The position numbers and the translations under genes were made by a program. Shown piece by piece: positions 1 to 11,425 of a stretch of 64,000 bases of DNA. The stretch spans positions 1 through 64,000 of the forward strand of contig JAEQBH010007372.1 of the NCBI GenBank assembly GCA_016808115.1, given 5' to 3'. This DNA comes from Tetrastigma voinierianum. Its lineage: Eukaryota; Streptophyta; Magnoliopsida; Vitales; Vitaceae. Position 1 is the first letter of the stretch; each line of letters opens with the position of its first letter. The notes below the pieces were generated by a model, which was not told the DNA's origin, ran no database searches, and saw nothing but the letters and a program-made list of their open reading frames with translations.

Positions 1-100
1 ATCGACCAATTACCGACCAATTACCGACCAAATAAATTACCATGAAAATGGTCGGTAACAAAAAGTTTAAAATTACCCGACCAAATTTTGGTGTTCGATC
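1..100. repeat. CACTA-type subterminal repeats at window edge
   Basis: The first 35 bases contain three close copies of TTACCGACCAA, followed by the opposite orientation (TGGTCGGTAA) near base 50 and another CCGACCAAATTT near 80. The same words fill the subterminal regions of the CACTA element at 2835-15852, so this is probably the inner part of an end of a related element whose terminus lies left of the window. No terminal CACTAC motif is present here. Confidence 0.7.
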
Positions 101-1369
101 GTGGTATCATTAATGATCAATTTGATAAGGAGGACTCCCATTTCCAGCAGCGACAAACACAACCTTCACCCTTCTCCTCAACGTATCCTCTCCTTCTCCT
201 TCCCCATGAACACCTTCCTCGCCTTTTAACTCCTACCGTTTTCACCTTCTCTCTTTTCCACTTCTCTTCTCCACCTCACATCTGTCTGGCACCCACCTAT
301 TTGCAAACCCCACTCATCTACGCCTTTAGTTCAAGCATCCTTCCCCAAACTATTCATGGGGCTTTTCATGGGTTTTTGATCAATTACAAAACCCACAAAC
401 GGATTCGCTGCTCTTGCTTTGGTTTCCCACCTCTTTTGCCTCTTGCCTCTGGTATTGTTCTCTGTTTTTTCATGCATGTCTTCCTGTTATTTTCTGTGTT
501 TTTCTGATATAAGTTCATAAAATGCGTAGTTTACTTGAGATTTGTTGTGTTGCTTGCATCTTTAAATCAATTTGTCGAATTTCGGTTCTGTAGATTCAGA
601 TAAAAACCCCGAATCCTCACTTCTTCCTTGCCCAGTTCTTGTTCCACTCGGGACTGTTTTTGGTCTTCAAACTGCTCTGAATGTTATGCTGTCATAGGAC
701 TTCTTCATTTTGACGGAGATATGCACTAATGCTAATTCCGACCCAATGAAATTTTTTATTGTAACCGTGGACTTCAAAAGGGGGGGAAAAATCTTCGTGT
801 TGTGCGAAACGGTGAATAATCAGATCAATAGGAACTATAAGAGAAATTTGGAGATAGTCTGTGGGTGTTTGGGGGAAATTAACTATAGAAAGTTGAGTTC
901 TTCTAATGCTATACTGATTTCTTTATTTATCCTCCAATGTCATGTACACTTGCTTGAATCAATTGAATCAATCGCCATCTTTGAATGGCTGAGCGGCACA
1001 AGCGATACATTAAAATGGAGAGTAATTTAAATCTTCATCTTTATATAGTTGCTTTTGTCATTTTGCCGAACTATTTGCTTTGGACTTTAGCCAATCATAG
1101 AACTACTTCTCTAGTGCATTCATTCTCACTTAAATTACATGGCATATGAGTGATAAATTTCTTGTTAAAAAATGGTGATAGCATTTTATTAGTATTTCTT
1201 TTTTGTTTTTCAAAGCATATTTTATGACTAAACCACATTACCGATTTTACCTATCAAAAAAGAAAAGAAAAACATTGACTAAACTACATCTTTCCATGAA
1301 TGCAAGGATTAGCGGAGGGAAATATTTCTGTTTCACTACCTCTGGCTGAATTATTTAAAGCCGCAATTC
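101..1369 (+). other. Leader/intron-like sequence upstream of TRM7-like exons
   Basis: A CT-rich, AG-poor stretch (about 135-330) looks like a plant promoter or 5' untranslated region. It is followed by AT-rich intron-like sequence. A short segment ending near 698 (GTCATAG) could be an exon, but I recognise no protein. The position directly upstream of two TRM7-like exon fragments suggests this is the 5' part of the same host gene, captured or displaced. This is inference; open frames here are low-complexity and are not called. Confidence 0.35.
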
Positions 1370-1576
1370 GCTTCAAGGGATAAGAGGTGCGTTAGCAATT
1401 TCTCATTTAATTTCTTCTGTTTCATTTACGGTGCATTTTCATTTTTCAGTTTTTAGTTAAGGTTGTTTAGTTTGCAGGATATCTACTACAGGAAAGCAAA
1501 AGAAGAAGGTTGGCGTGCTTGAAGCGCCTTCAAGTTCCTTCAGATAGATGAGGAATTTAACATATTTGACGGTGTG
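1370..1576 (+). pseudogene. TRM7: FtsJ/TRM7-like tRNA 2'-O-methyltransferase, 5' exon fragments
   Basis: TRM7 proteins are cytoplasmic FtsJ-family enzymes that transfer a methyl group from SAM to ribose 2'-OH in the tRNA anticodon loop. At 1370-1386 the bases encode SRDKR next to a GTGCGT donor site. After an intron ending TTTGCAG (1477), the next exon (1478-1576) reads DIYYRKAKEEGWRA, then a stop, then SAFKFLQIDEEFNIFDG. This is the conserved N-terminus of plant TRM7 (the usual protein is about 300 residues). The arginine codon CGA expected at 1520-1522 is TGA, a CpG-to-TpG nonsense change. The exon junction is one base out of frame, and the SAM-binding motifs expected next are absent before the SINE. 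It is therefore a truncated copy. The family assignment is strong; the host-gene context is inferred. Confidence 0.8.
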
Positions 1577-1881
1577 ACCTATCTTGGTCCTTTGTTCTGT
1601 TGTGCATGTTTGTCTTTTCTTTTTAACTTGGTTCCTAACGTTTTTTTTTTTTTTATTGAATTTATTTTTTAATTTGCTTTATTTATTTATTTGCCAATAT
1701 TTTGAGCTGGCCTTATTAACCACGTAGAAAGGGACTTACGGTCATTATTTTCAGCTATTGATTTTCATCCACACCATCAATCTGATGAGTATTATTTATA
1801 ACAACTAGAGAAAATGTAATAATAGATCAATTAAATAGAAAAAATCAAGTGTGTAACTCAGCTAGTTAATCTCGTTTCTTA

Positions 1882-1898
1882 AGATGCAAATTTCCAAT
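1882..1898 (+). repeat. SINE target-site duplication, left copy
   Basis: AGATGCAAATTTCCAAT here is repeated, with one base fewer, immediately after the SINE tail (2075-2090). Direct repeats of this length are made when LINE machinery inserts a SINE. Confidence 0.85.
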
Positions 1899-2074
1899 AA
1901 CTTGAGGGTAGCTCGGTTGGTCTAAGGCATTGCATTGGGGTTTAACTCAATGGTCACCAATTCGGCGAGTCCTCTCGGGGTCCTTTGCCAGGTTTACTTG
2001 GCCGTGCTTTATTGTCTCTTGGGATTAGTCGAGGCGTCGTAATTTGTTTGGACATCCACCCGAGTTATAAAAAA
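1899..2074 (+). mobile_element. tRNA-derived plant SINE
   Basis: About 176 bp. The head GGTAGCTCGGTTGGTCTAAG fits the internal RNA polymerase III A box of a tRNA gene. AATTCGGCGAGTCC, about 45 bases on, fits a B box carrying a short insertion. The tail ends in an A-run after CCGAGTTAT. Long direct repeats of the flank bracket it. SINEs encode no protein and depend on LINE reverse transcriptase. The exact 5' end may differ by a few bases. Confidence 0.85.
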
Positions 2075-2090
2075 AGATGCAAATTTCAAT
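2075..2090 (+). repeat. SINE target-site duplication, right copy
   Basis: AGATGCAAATTTCAAT matches the left copy at 1882-1898 except for one missing C. Confidence 0.85.
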
Positions 2091-2834
2091 GAGGAGGAAC
2101 CCGGAAAAAAGAAAAGATGAAGTGGGTTCATGGCCGAGGATATGATAAAGAAGTGTGGGGCGAAAACCCTAAAGAGCCATATCATATAGTTCATAATAAC
2201 TGACTTCTTTGGTTCCAATTAAATTAGAGTGCAGGTTTCGATGGTCGAAAATTTCTTCAAATGCTTTACTCATGGACTATTAATTTCTTCTATATTTAAT
2301 TTTATTTATGTTTTATTTATATTGCATGAGATGACAATCTCTAAGTGGGCGATGGCTCCAATTTAGGTGCAAAAGGTTTAGAATACAATTAAGTTGTAGG
2401 TCTTTCTTTTCTTATATCATTTTTATGTTAATTAGGGAAAATGACAATATTCTCGAAGATTCGTGATTGCATTAATGAAATAGTGCTATGAGTGTGGATT
2501 ATTTTATGTTATTTGAATACTACAGAAGCCCCTCACCTTTATGGCTGATAAGGCATTTGTTGTGGTTTCATAAGATGCGCACTCTAGTCAAATGTTTTGG
2601 GGTCTTTTTTTTGGCTTCATTTAATACGTATCTATGATTTGAGAACATGTTTTTCACCTTTAGTATTTGATACCAATTTGATTTCGGGGTCATGCGGGTG
2701 GTAGATCATCACGACCCTTGGTAGCTGGAGTCGGAGTGCGTCTGATTGTAAATGGCTTGTAGATTGTTGACTCAAGTAGAAGTAGCGAGGAAGCCATTAT
2801 AAATAATTATGTGTTTATGTTAATGAAACTCCTT
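2091..2834. other. Unassigned spacer before the CACTA end
   Basis: AT-rich sequence without a recognisable gene. The last 130 bases look like the 3' end of a transcript or ordinary intergenic DNA. They do not resemble the gypsy RNase H sequence that flanks the other end of the CACTA element, which matters for how that element is interpreted. Confidence 0.5.
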
Positions 2835-2847
2835 CACTACTAAAAAT
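2835..2847 (+). repeat. CACTA left terminal inverted repeat
   Basis: CACTACTAAAAAT, a perfect 13-bp inverted match to 15840-15852. The CACTA start is the family hallmark and the cut site for the transposase. Confidence 0.85.
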
Positions 2848-2859
2848 AGCAGTTCTGAA

Positions 2860-3160
2860 GCCAAATTACCGACCTAAAAGGGTGGTCGTGGTATTGACAA
2901 ATCACGACCATTTAAGACCAAAGGGTTTGGTCAAAAGAAAATTCCGACCAAATTTCGACCAAGACCCTGACCATATTTACCGACCAAAACAATTTTGGTC
3001 AGAAATTGAGATACGTAAATTAGGCGGGAATTAGCGCGAAATTAAACCAATTCTGGAGCCAAAAATAAATTACCGCTGAAAAATGGTCATTAAATAGCGA
3101 CAAAAATTTTCACAGTAATTACCAACCAAATATTTGGTCGGTAGTAATTCGATAACTGGA
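2860..3160. repeat. CACTA left subterminal repeat region
   Basis: ACCGACC, GACCAAA and TTGGTCGG words recur in both orientations, with spaced copies up to about 3142. In this family such arrays are the binding region for the TNPA-type protein. The region is more diverged than the right subterminal block. Confidence 0.7.
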
Positions 3161-6100
3161 TGTATCGGGGCCATCCCTCCCAATTTATTTTTCTGGCTTC
3201 CAAACAAACTCACGCCTTTATAAGTTAGTATCCTGCTTCGATTTTCTCTGATCTTTTAGTTTGGCCCGTGCTCTAACTGTGGTTCTAGGATTCTGTTCTT
3301 GAGGGTTTCCGCAAGTATTGTGTCTTCAATTAATAGTACCCTGGACTACAATTCCATTAGGTGGGATTCCGTTCAAACGGGAAGCGAGGAGGTTGAGCCA
3401 CTGAGAAATCGCGGAGTGCGGGTGGATAGTGAATTGATATTAGGGCTTTTGGGTCGTGTTATACATTTTAATGGTTATTTTAGGTTTTGTTTTCTTTGAT
3501 TTAAACAAGACCCGATCGGTAAGAGCGAGTGTTATTGTAAAGCTATAAGAACTATTAATTTACATTTGTTCTTCAACATTTTCAGGTGCAATATCACGGG
3601 TTGGGGAATTTATTAAGTAATATAATTGTATTGAAATCTATTTACTTCGTCGATTTCTTTGTTTTCATTAGTATATTGGATTTTTTTTCAATTGAGTAAT
3701 CGATCAATTTGAGAAACCCTAGCGGTGTGACTTAAACAGGAAAAGGCATTCTCATCGAATGGCTCGGTTGGGTTTCCTCTAAATTTATGAACAGTTTGGG
3801 AGGAGAAAAATCAAAGAACTTTTGAAGGTGAGCGATGTGCTATCTAAGATCTTTAGGATTCCCTCATAACTTATATGCATATGTGGTCTCAAGAGTTCGT
3901 ACTAGGATAAGAACATAAAGGCCCAACTTCTTCGTTATCTTTATAGATTGGTTGGTCTCTTCTTCTTAAAATAGAGTTGTAGCTACTATAGTTGGCTTTT
4001 TTTTTGTTTGTCACTTGTATACTTTCAATATATTGTGTTTACGACCTTGGTTTGCACCCTTTTACATTATAGGTGATCTCACTCTAATTAAGAAGAATAA
4101 CTTGTTACCCCATTGGAAAAAATTATTACCCTGTTCTAAAATGGTGGAATTGGGGACAAAATGGGTAACAACATATCGTAATTTAACGTGAAGCGATGAT
4201 TCTTGGCAGGTTGGTAGATGTTTTACTTTGGGGGTAACATTAAGTTTAAAAAGTGTAATATTCATGAGATTTTTCTTTTGTTCTTTCACTAGAAATGATT
4301 TTTGGAATTTGTAGTGATACGGAGATTGAGTCAATTCAGGCCTGAATTTGAATATTTAAGTGAAATTTCATTTATTTCTTGATTGTGATTGGAAGGATTT
4401 GATGTGTCATTCTTTTTAGACTTGTCCATACACTAATATCCATGTTCTCCAAGATGTGAATTATTGGTGAACTGTGCCTAAATAGGTTGTTTTGGATGCA
4501 TTCATCGTTATTCTGCTGTTGATTTCAACTTTTCTTTACGCCTTTTATTGGAATTTGAAATGAAATTGGCAGAATTTTGGAATATCTTGTAGGTTATAGA
4601 ATAAGATTTCCTTTGTTCCAATATTGAGAATGTTGTTAATTAGCATTAAGTTCCCAATTAAGAAGCCCGAAAGAGTAGGAAGTTTAATGAAAATTGAAGT
4701 TAGATTCACTTTTTCTTTCTTTATGTGGTTGGGCATGGGAAGATGTGTTTATACCAGTTATCGGCTATTTTCATTATGTGTGTGTGTTTATAGGTTCAGC
4801 TATATTCATTGTTAAAAAATAGCTAAACAGTAAACTGTTATTTCTCTTTTTTTTAGGTACTTCCATTTTTGGATGCATTTATTGAAATGAATATCACCAA
4901 AGTTTTAAAAAGAAATTTGGTTTCAAGGCAAAGGTCTTGGAATTAGCGAAATTTCATTAACTGGTATGGGGTAATTAGGGCTTTTGCTTCATTTTTAAGG
5001 CTCAAGCCTTGAATATTTGATAGGCCTTAATCTGTTTTGGGCCTTTGCTATATTTTTATAAGAGGCTAAAGCGTAAATATTCAATGGGTTCTAATGGGTT
5101 TTTACACTTTGATGGGCTTTTCTATATACAATTTGAAAATCATTTGTCCAATTGTTTTACTATGATTGCTCATCACGTTGTGTTCAACCCTTTAGCAAGA
5201 ATTTAAAAAAGAAAAAGAAAGTAGAAAGGAAAAAGAAAAAAAATGATCAAGAAGAAGAGATAGAGGACATTGAGTTTGCTGTAGTGGCATATATAATTCA
5301 TTGTTGATGTTTAAAGGAAAGTCATTACCAATTGATCAATGAAAACAGAGCAGGATGTGTGAACATCGAGGAAGGTGCTAAATCAATTAGACATGATGAT
5401 GGTCCCCATTAGAGGCTCCTCCTGAATAAATACGGTGGTGCTATGGACCATTTAGAGTAGAAGCCATGAAAGTTGGACTTTGGGAGAGAGGGAAAGAGAA
5501 TTAAATTGGAAACTATTGAAAATGGCAATTAACTTTCTTATTATGAATCCGTGATTTTCCTATAATTTTATTTATGGGATTTTATTACTATTTTGAGTTT
5601 TGAAATTTCTTTTGTTTTATTTATTTAGATCTTCTTTGCATCTTGTTCAACTTGGATGCTTATGTGTACTTCATTTGGGCGAAAATTTGAGGCTTTCTTT
5701 CTCATTTAAACATGGAACATGTGATCTCGAGCAGTATCCACCTTACCTTGCCCGGACAAGGCGCGATAAAAATTTGTGATCTCATTAATATTTGATTGTT
5801 ATCAAATTTTAAAAGGGAATTGGAATGACTTGGAGAATGGAAAGTGAAAATAATGTATTTAGAGCTCTGGTAATTTGGCTAATTTGATTGTTTTTGCAAA
5901 ATAATCAACTTAGCCAAATTATCATTGATTCTCAATGTTTTAATGGTTTTGGTATATTGAAGAATTTTAATTGGGATTTTAAGTTTTAATATCCTCTTCT
6001 GATTCCATACTTTCTTGTGTAATGCATTGTTAATTTTCTACTTATTATACCATGTATGCATTGTTTTGCTCGGTTCATTTAGTTTCGTAAATGATTCGCT

Positions 6101-7159
6101 TCTTTTGTTTTTGTTTATTTGTTGTTTGAAGTGTTTTTTAAGAGCGAATTCTTGTGTTTACGCTCAGTTCATCTGTTCTTTTTTTCATTTCGACCAATTC
6201 GGTGATATTTGTGGAAAAATCATCTCCTTTCATCGATACAATTCCCCGAAATTTGTCATTTTCATAGATTTCTTACCTCGGAAATATCTTAGATTTATTT
6301 CTTTCTTTGTTGCCTCGGAGAAAACACTGCTGCTCTTTGCTTGCTTTTCAGCTTTGTGACATGGTTTGAAGGCGAGAAGGCTTCTTTGTTTTGGCACGGC
6401 CCAGGAGTAGTAGATTAACATAAAGCCCGGGGAGGGCTTATTTTTAAGAATTTCGAGACGGAGCGGCCAGACGTCATCCCCGAGGTGAGTTCCTCTTAAT
6501 GTCTTTTGGTTTTTGTTTTCATCCTGCAGCAAATTAGTTGTAACATGTCACTCTTGTAAATTAGATTCTAGTTGGTTGATTCCTTCAGTCTTTCTAAGTC
6601 TTTCCCGGGTCGAAAAATGAAACAGTCTGGGAATAGGAATAGTTAGGTCTAACAAATGTAGTTATATATATGTATGTCTCTGTGTGTGTGTGTGAGATTG
6701 CAGATCTAGAAATGTGGTATAGAAAGAAACATTTACATTCCTAGTTATGTGCTCCAAATTTTCCTGAGGGGGTATAGAAATGTGGTATGAAAGGATTCAC
6801 GGGGTATCTTTAAATCAAATTAAACTACATAAAAATGTGGTCTGATGTATATGAATTTGGAGCTTCAAACCTAGGATGCATGCTAGAAATTTCCACAAAA
6901 GAATCTTTGTGCTCAATTTCACTTCGGTTTATGTTCATATTACATTCAACTCAATTTAGCAAAATCTAGGCTACCAGTAATATGAACTGGAAACAAAATA
7001 TAAAATATTGATAAGCTTGTAAAATTTCATGTTTGAACAAGTCAGTTGTTACTTGTATGATATGGTCAGTTCAAAACCATTGGGGCCAGTAAAGAAGCAA
7101 AGCTGAAACCTTCAAACGGCAGTTTGGGAACAAGAGTTGGTATTACTGGTTATTGCTCA
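3161..7159. other. 4 kb of non-coding, intron-like DNA inside the CACTA element
   Basis: AT-rich sequence with no transposase homology. Several short segments are bracketed by good plant splice signals: one begins after TTTTCAG at 3585, one runs from about 3741 to 3828 (ACAG start, GTGAGC after), and one runs from about 6352 to 6483 (TTTTCAG start, GTGAGT after). This looks like captured genic DNA, but none of the segments gives a protein I recognise. Open frames here are short and are not called. Confidence 0.4.
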
Positions 7160-8290
7160 CTAAGAAATTAAAGGGAACAGAAAGCTCATATCTGTGCTGA
7201 AAATGAAGAAAATCAGTGGCCCTGTTGCTGCAATTACTGCAGTGTGCTGATTTTCTTCATGATTCTGAACATGCATAACTCCTTCATTAGAACTTGGATT
7301 TGGGTGTTCTGGGCTCTGTAGAAGCCCTTTGAGTCTAGAAATCCACCCATATAGCTTGATAAAAATTGAGGTCATATCCTATCGAAAATAGAGAAAATCA
7401 GTGGCCCTACTGCCGCAGTACTGCAGTGTGCTGATTTTCTTCATGATTTGAAAACATACCTGCTCCTTCAGAACAGAGCTTTGGTTGGGTGTTCTTGGGC
7501 TCACATGGAAAGCCCTTTGAGTCTAGAATCCGCAAAATATAGTTTGATAAAAATTGAGATCATCCTATCGAAAATGAAGAAAATCAGTGGCCCTGCTGCT
7601 GCAGTACTGCAGTGTGCTGATTTTCTTCATGATTCAAACATGCATAACTCCTTCATTAGAACTTGGATTTGGGTGTTCTTAGACTCTGTGACCCTTTGGT
7701 CTAAAATCCACCCATTCTATATCTTGATAAAAAATTGAGGTCATATCCTATCCAGAAAGTAGAAAATCAGTGACCCTGCTGCAATTGCACAGTGTGTGAT
7801 TTTCTTCATGATTTCATTTATGCATAACTCCTTCATTAGAACTTGGCTTTGGGCGTTCTTAGACTCTATGGAAAGCCCTTTGAGTCTAGAATCCACCCAT
7901 ATATAGCTTGATAAAAATTGAGGTCATATCCTATCGAAATGAAGAAAAATCAGTGGCCCTGCTTACCAATTTACTGCAGTGTGCTGATTTTCTTCATGAT
8001 TTGAAACTATGCATAACTCCTTCATTAGAACTTGGATTTGGGTGTTCTTAGACTCTATAGAAAGCCCTTTGAGTCTAGAATCCACCCATGTATAGCTTGC
8101 TCAGAGCTGAACTCATATTAGATTCGAAAATGACGAAAAACAGTTGTTGTTGCTGCTGCTGCTGCTACTGCTGCAAGTTGCTCATTTTTGTCGGGGATGC
8201 AACATAACTCCTTCGTTAGGACTCTGTTATAGGTGTTCTTGAACTCTATGGAAAGCCCATTGAGTTTAGAATCTGACCATATGCTATTTA
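7160..8290 (+). repeat. Tandem array, six units of about 185 bp, each with a hairpin
   Basis: Units start near 7205, 7391, 7576, 7760, 7941 and 8131 (GAAGAAAATCAG). The last is the most diverged and carries a GCT/CTG run. Each full unit holds GAAGAAAATCAG and, about 30 bases on, its reverse complement CTGATTTTCTTC, enclosing a CTGCTGCAGTACTGCAG-like loop. After that come CATAACTCCTTCATTAGAAC and CCCTTTGAGTCTAGAATCC. The array lies entirely inside the CACTA element, between its left part and the transposase gene. Confidence 0.85.
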
Positions 8291-9105
8291 ATAGCATTGG
8301 GTACCCATATATTTCTGAAATTTAGATTAGAGTACCAAGTGTACTAATCACTTGAATGAAATTTATAGGAATATATAGAGTTGATTACATGATATAGTAT
8401 GAATTTATGAATGATATGGATATGAACATATGATAGGATTAAATTGAAGAAATCGTTTTAACATATATAAACTAAATTTTTTTTAATTATACGACCAAAG
8501 TAACTTGCATTCTCTTAGCAACGATTTGAAAATGCATCATAAGTAAGCGATTAAAGTTGTCGTTTTGATTCATATAGTTAAGCGAAGTAAGAATACATCC
8601 AGTCGATTTATTACAACGAGAAGTTTGAATACCTTGGATTGTCCGTCAGACCAGTTCTGAAGGCGATTAATTAAATGATCATGATTTAATTTAAAATTGC
8701 ATAATATGTGTCATTTTTGGTGCCTCTCTGCTCTCGTTTGTTCTCGGGTGCACATTAGGATATATAAATAGTAATGCAATTTGCTAAATCAAGCAGATTA
8801 TGCATTATTATTTATATATTTTATTTAGTGTACTTGGAGAACTACGCCGGGAGGCTGCCGAAATGCATACATAATGAACATGCAATCGATCTTTTAACGT
8901 AACTTTTGTAAATGGATTAGGACCCGAACCTATTGAGAGAGAAGCGAGCGTTGGACGGGTGGGGTGGAGGTGGAGGTGGATGTGTAGTAGGTTGCATCAC
9001 ACGCGTAAAAATAACTTTGCTCGGAACCACAATAAATGGTTAATGAACATAAAAATAATTGAGGACAATGTTTGCTTACTAAATTGATTTTTTTTGTGAC
9101 TAGTT
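8291..9105 (+). other. Leader region of the CACTA transposase gene
   Basis: Sequence between the tandem array and the first transposase codons. The segment around 8835-8950 (GAACTACGCCGGGAGGCTGC, then ATCGATCTTTTAACGTAAC) resembles the 5' leader that precedes transposase genes in plant CACTA elements. I see no coding domain in it and cannot place the promoter. Confidence 0.4.
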
Positions 9106-11381
9106 ATGGAAGACGATCGTGAAAGGATGTACGAGGGTCGAATAGTGAATGGAATGTTCGCTAATGAATGGGGGGATAAAGTTGATGAATTTGTTGAGTT
9201 CGCTCTGAGACATCCTGAGTGTGTGAATGGTGGCACAGCTATAAGGTGTCCTTACACTTTAGTTAAATGTCAGAATAAGAAGTTTTTGAATGTTGAGACT
9301 GTGAAGGTGCATTTGTATAGAATGGTTTGTCTTGGGATTTTATGTTTGGATATACCATGGTGAAGCAAGTCCACGGAGGTGTTCAAGTTCAATCTGGGTG
9401 TCGATGGTGACCGATCAGATGATATCAAGAATATGAATCACTACATACCATAGAATGGTTTGTGATCTTTAACGAGTCCCGAATTCAACCCGGATGAGGA
9501 ACTATTCACAGAGCAGAATTTCTATGACATGATTCGAAATTTGGAGACAAACGTATATAGGAAATTCTAAATATTCCGACTATCTGCGTACCATGAGGAT
9601 CGTATTGAAATAAAGTGGAACACAAGTGTTGTTCGCGGGCATGGTTTGATGATATGTCTAATTTCATTTCAAGAAGCTGTTGCCTGAATGTCGATGCCAT
9701 TGGATTTCTGTACGAAGAAGTTAGTTAGAGGGTTGGGATTACGTCAGGTCATTCATTCTTTGTGTAGAACAGGTGCTTCATGATATCTTGGGGTATTGTG
9801 ATGACATAACGGTGCTTAAAAAATGTGACATGCCGGTACAAGCAAAAAGTTAGGGAGTTACGGAAATAGATTGTATATCTGCGGAGTTGAAGGTGTCGTA
9901 TAAGAAGATGCACTGTTTCCGATAGCACCTAAATTGCGAGAGATTGTATGCGTAACCGCAGCATTAATGAAATGAGGTGGCATTCAGAGCATCATATGGA
10001 GACGGTAAGATGTGTCACCAACCGATGCCTGGCAGAAACATTTGATGGGTGTTTCACGATTTTTTTCATCGAGTTCGAAATATTTAGGAAATTTGGGTTT
10101 TGTTCTTTGATGGTTTTGGCCGTTTGAGGTCCAATCACGGACAGCAATCTTATTTGTGGCTGTGGTGGTGGCCTTACGTATAACTTGCCTCGGACTTATG
10201 TATGAAGGAGGAATTTATGTTTTGGCGTATTGAATAGGGGTCTACGGAGTAAAGGGAAGATAGATGTTTTCTTGCAGCCGTGTGGAGTTATAGAAAAGTA
10301 CATGGGGTGTTGGGGTTCAAACTTATGATATTTCCAAACGGCAAAATTTTCAGATGCGCGCTGCCCTCATGGACCATAAATGACTTTCCGGTGTTACCTG
10401 CCTGCACCTGCACAGATGTGCGGGTGGAGTGCGCTGGTATGTTGTGTTACGCATTGTATGGAAGACTTCGATGCTTTTAGATTAGTGGGCGGGAAAGCGG
10501 TCGTGGTTCGACGGCGCGGAAGTTTTGCCCATGAATCACATCCATTATCGGTAACACCAAAGACTGAGTAGAATAGAAAACACTAAACAATTCCGGGGTT
10601 TAGATCACGGGGATGAAATTCTGCAAGATTTGAATAACAGGAGGTTTGAGGAAGGTGATAGATGTTGATCTTTGTGAGGTTTGTGAATCGGCTATCTAAA
10701 TTGTGGGTGGAATAAAGAGAAGTATTTTACGAGTTTGCCCTCTTTGGCGTGAACACTTGCTCGGGCACAATCTTGATGTTATGCATATCGAAGAATGTGT
10801 TTTGACAATGGCCTCATCGATGTTGCTGTTCAGGAAAAGCAGTTTCTGTCTAGTCGAAGATGGGTTGAATAAATATTCGTCGTCCTCAATTTGCACAAAA
10901 TCTTGTCACCATTAAATACCACGATGTGCCATTTGTTGAATAAATCCTGAGAAGAGGATGTGTTGGAGTGGAGTAAAGCGAGATTTCGGATGGTTATGCT
11001 TCTAATCTGGGGAGATGTGTGTTGGATCTTGAACAAACTTAAGATGTTTGGCATGAAGAGTCTGTGATTGTCATGTATTCATACAAGGTTATTTACAATT
11101 ATCTTCGAGAACTGCCAAATAGAATATGAATGATCACTTGAGATTTCTTTATTCTTCAAGTAGTGACTTCTTCTTCTTTTGGCCCGTGAGGAGTTGAGGA
11201 ATGCGGATGAACAAATTCTGTTATCTTATGATCTTGAAAGATCTTCCCTCGAAGTTTTTTTGACTCAATGGAACATCTTCCGGTGCACTTAGCTTCTGAA
11301 GCTAGGATTATTTAGTCCGATCCATTATCGTTGGATGTATCCTCGGGAAAGGTAATATTAATTCCTCCAACCAATTCTTTT

Positions 11382-11425
<44 letters not shown>

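Noticed and set aside
88..507. 139-codon open frame on the plus strand
   Set aside because: CT-rich composition giving Phe, Leu, Pro and Ser runs; no domain. It looks like a 5' untranslated or intron region upstream of the TRM7 exons.
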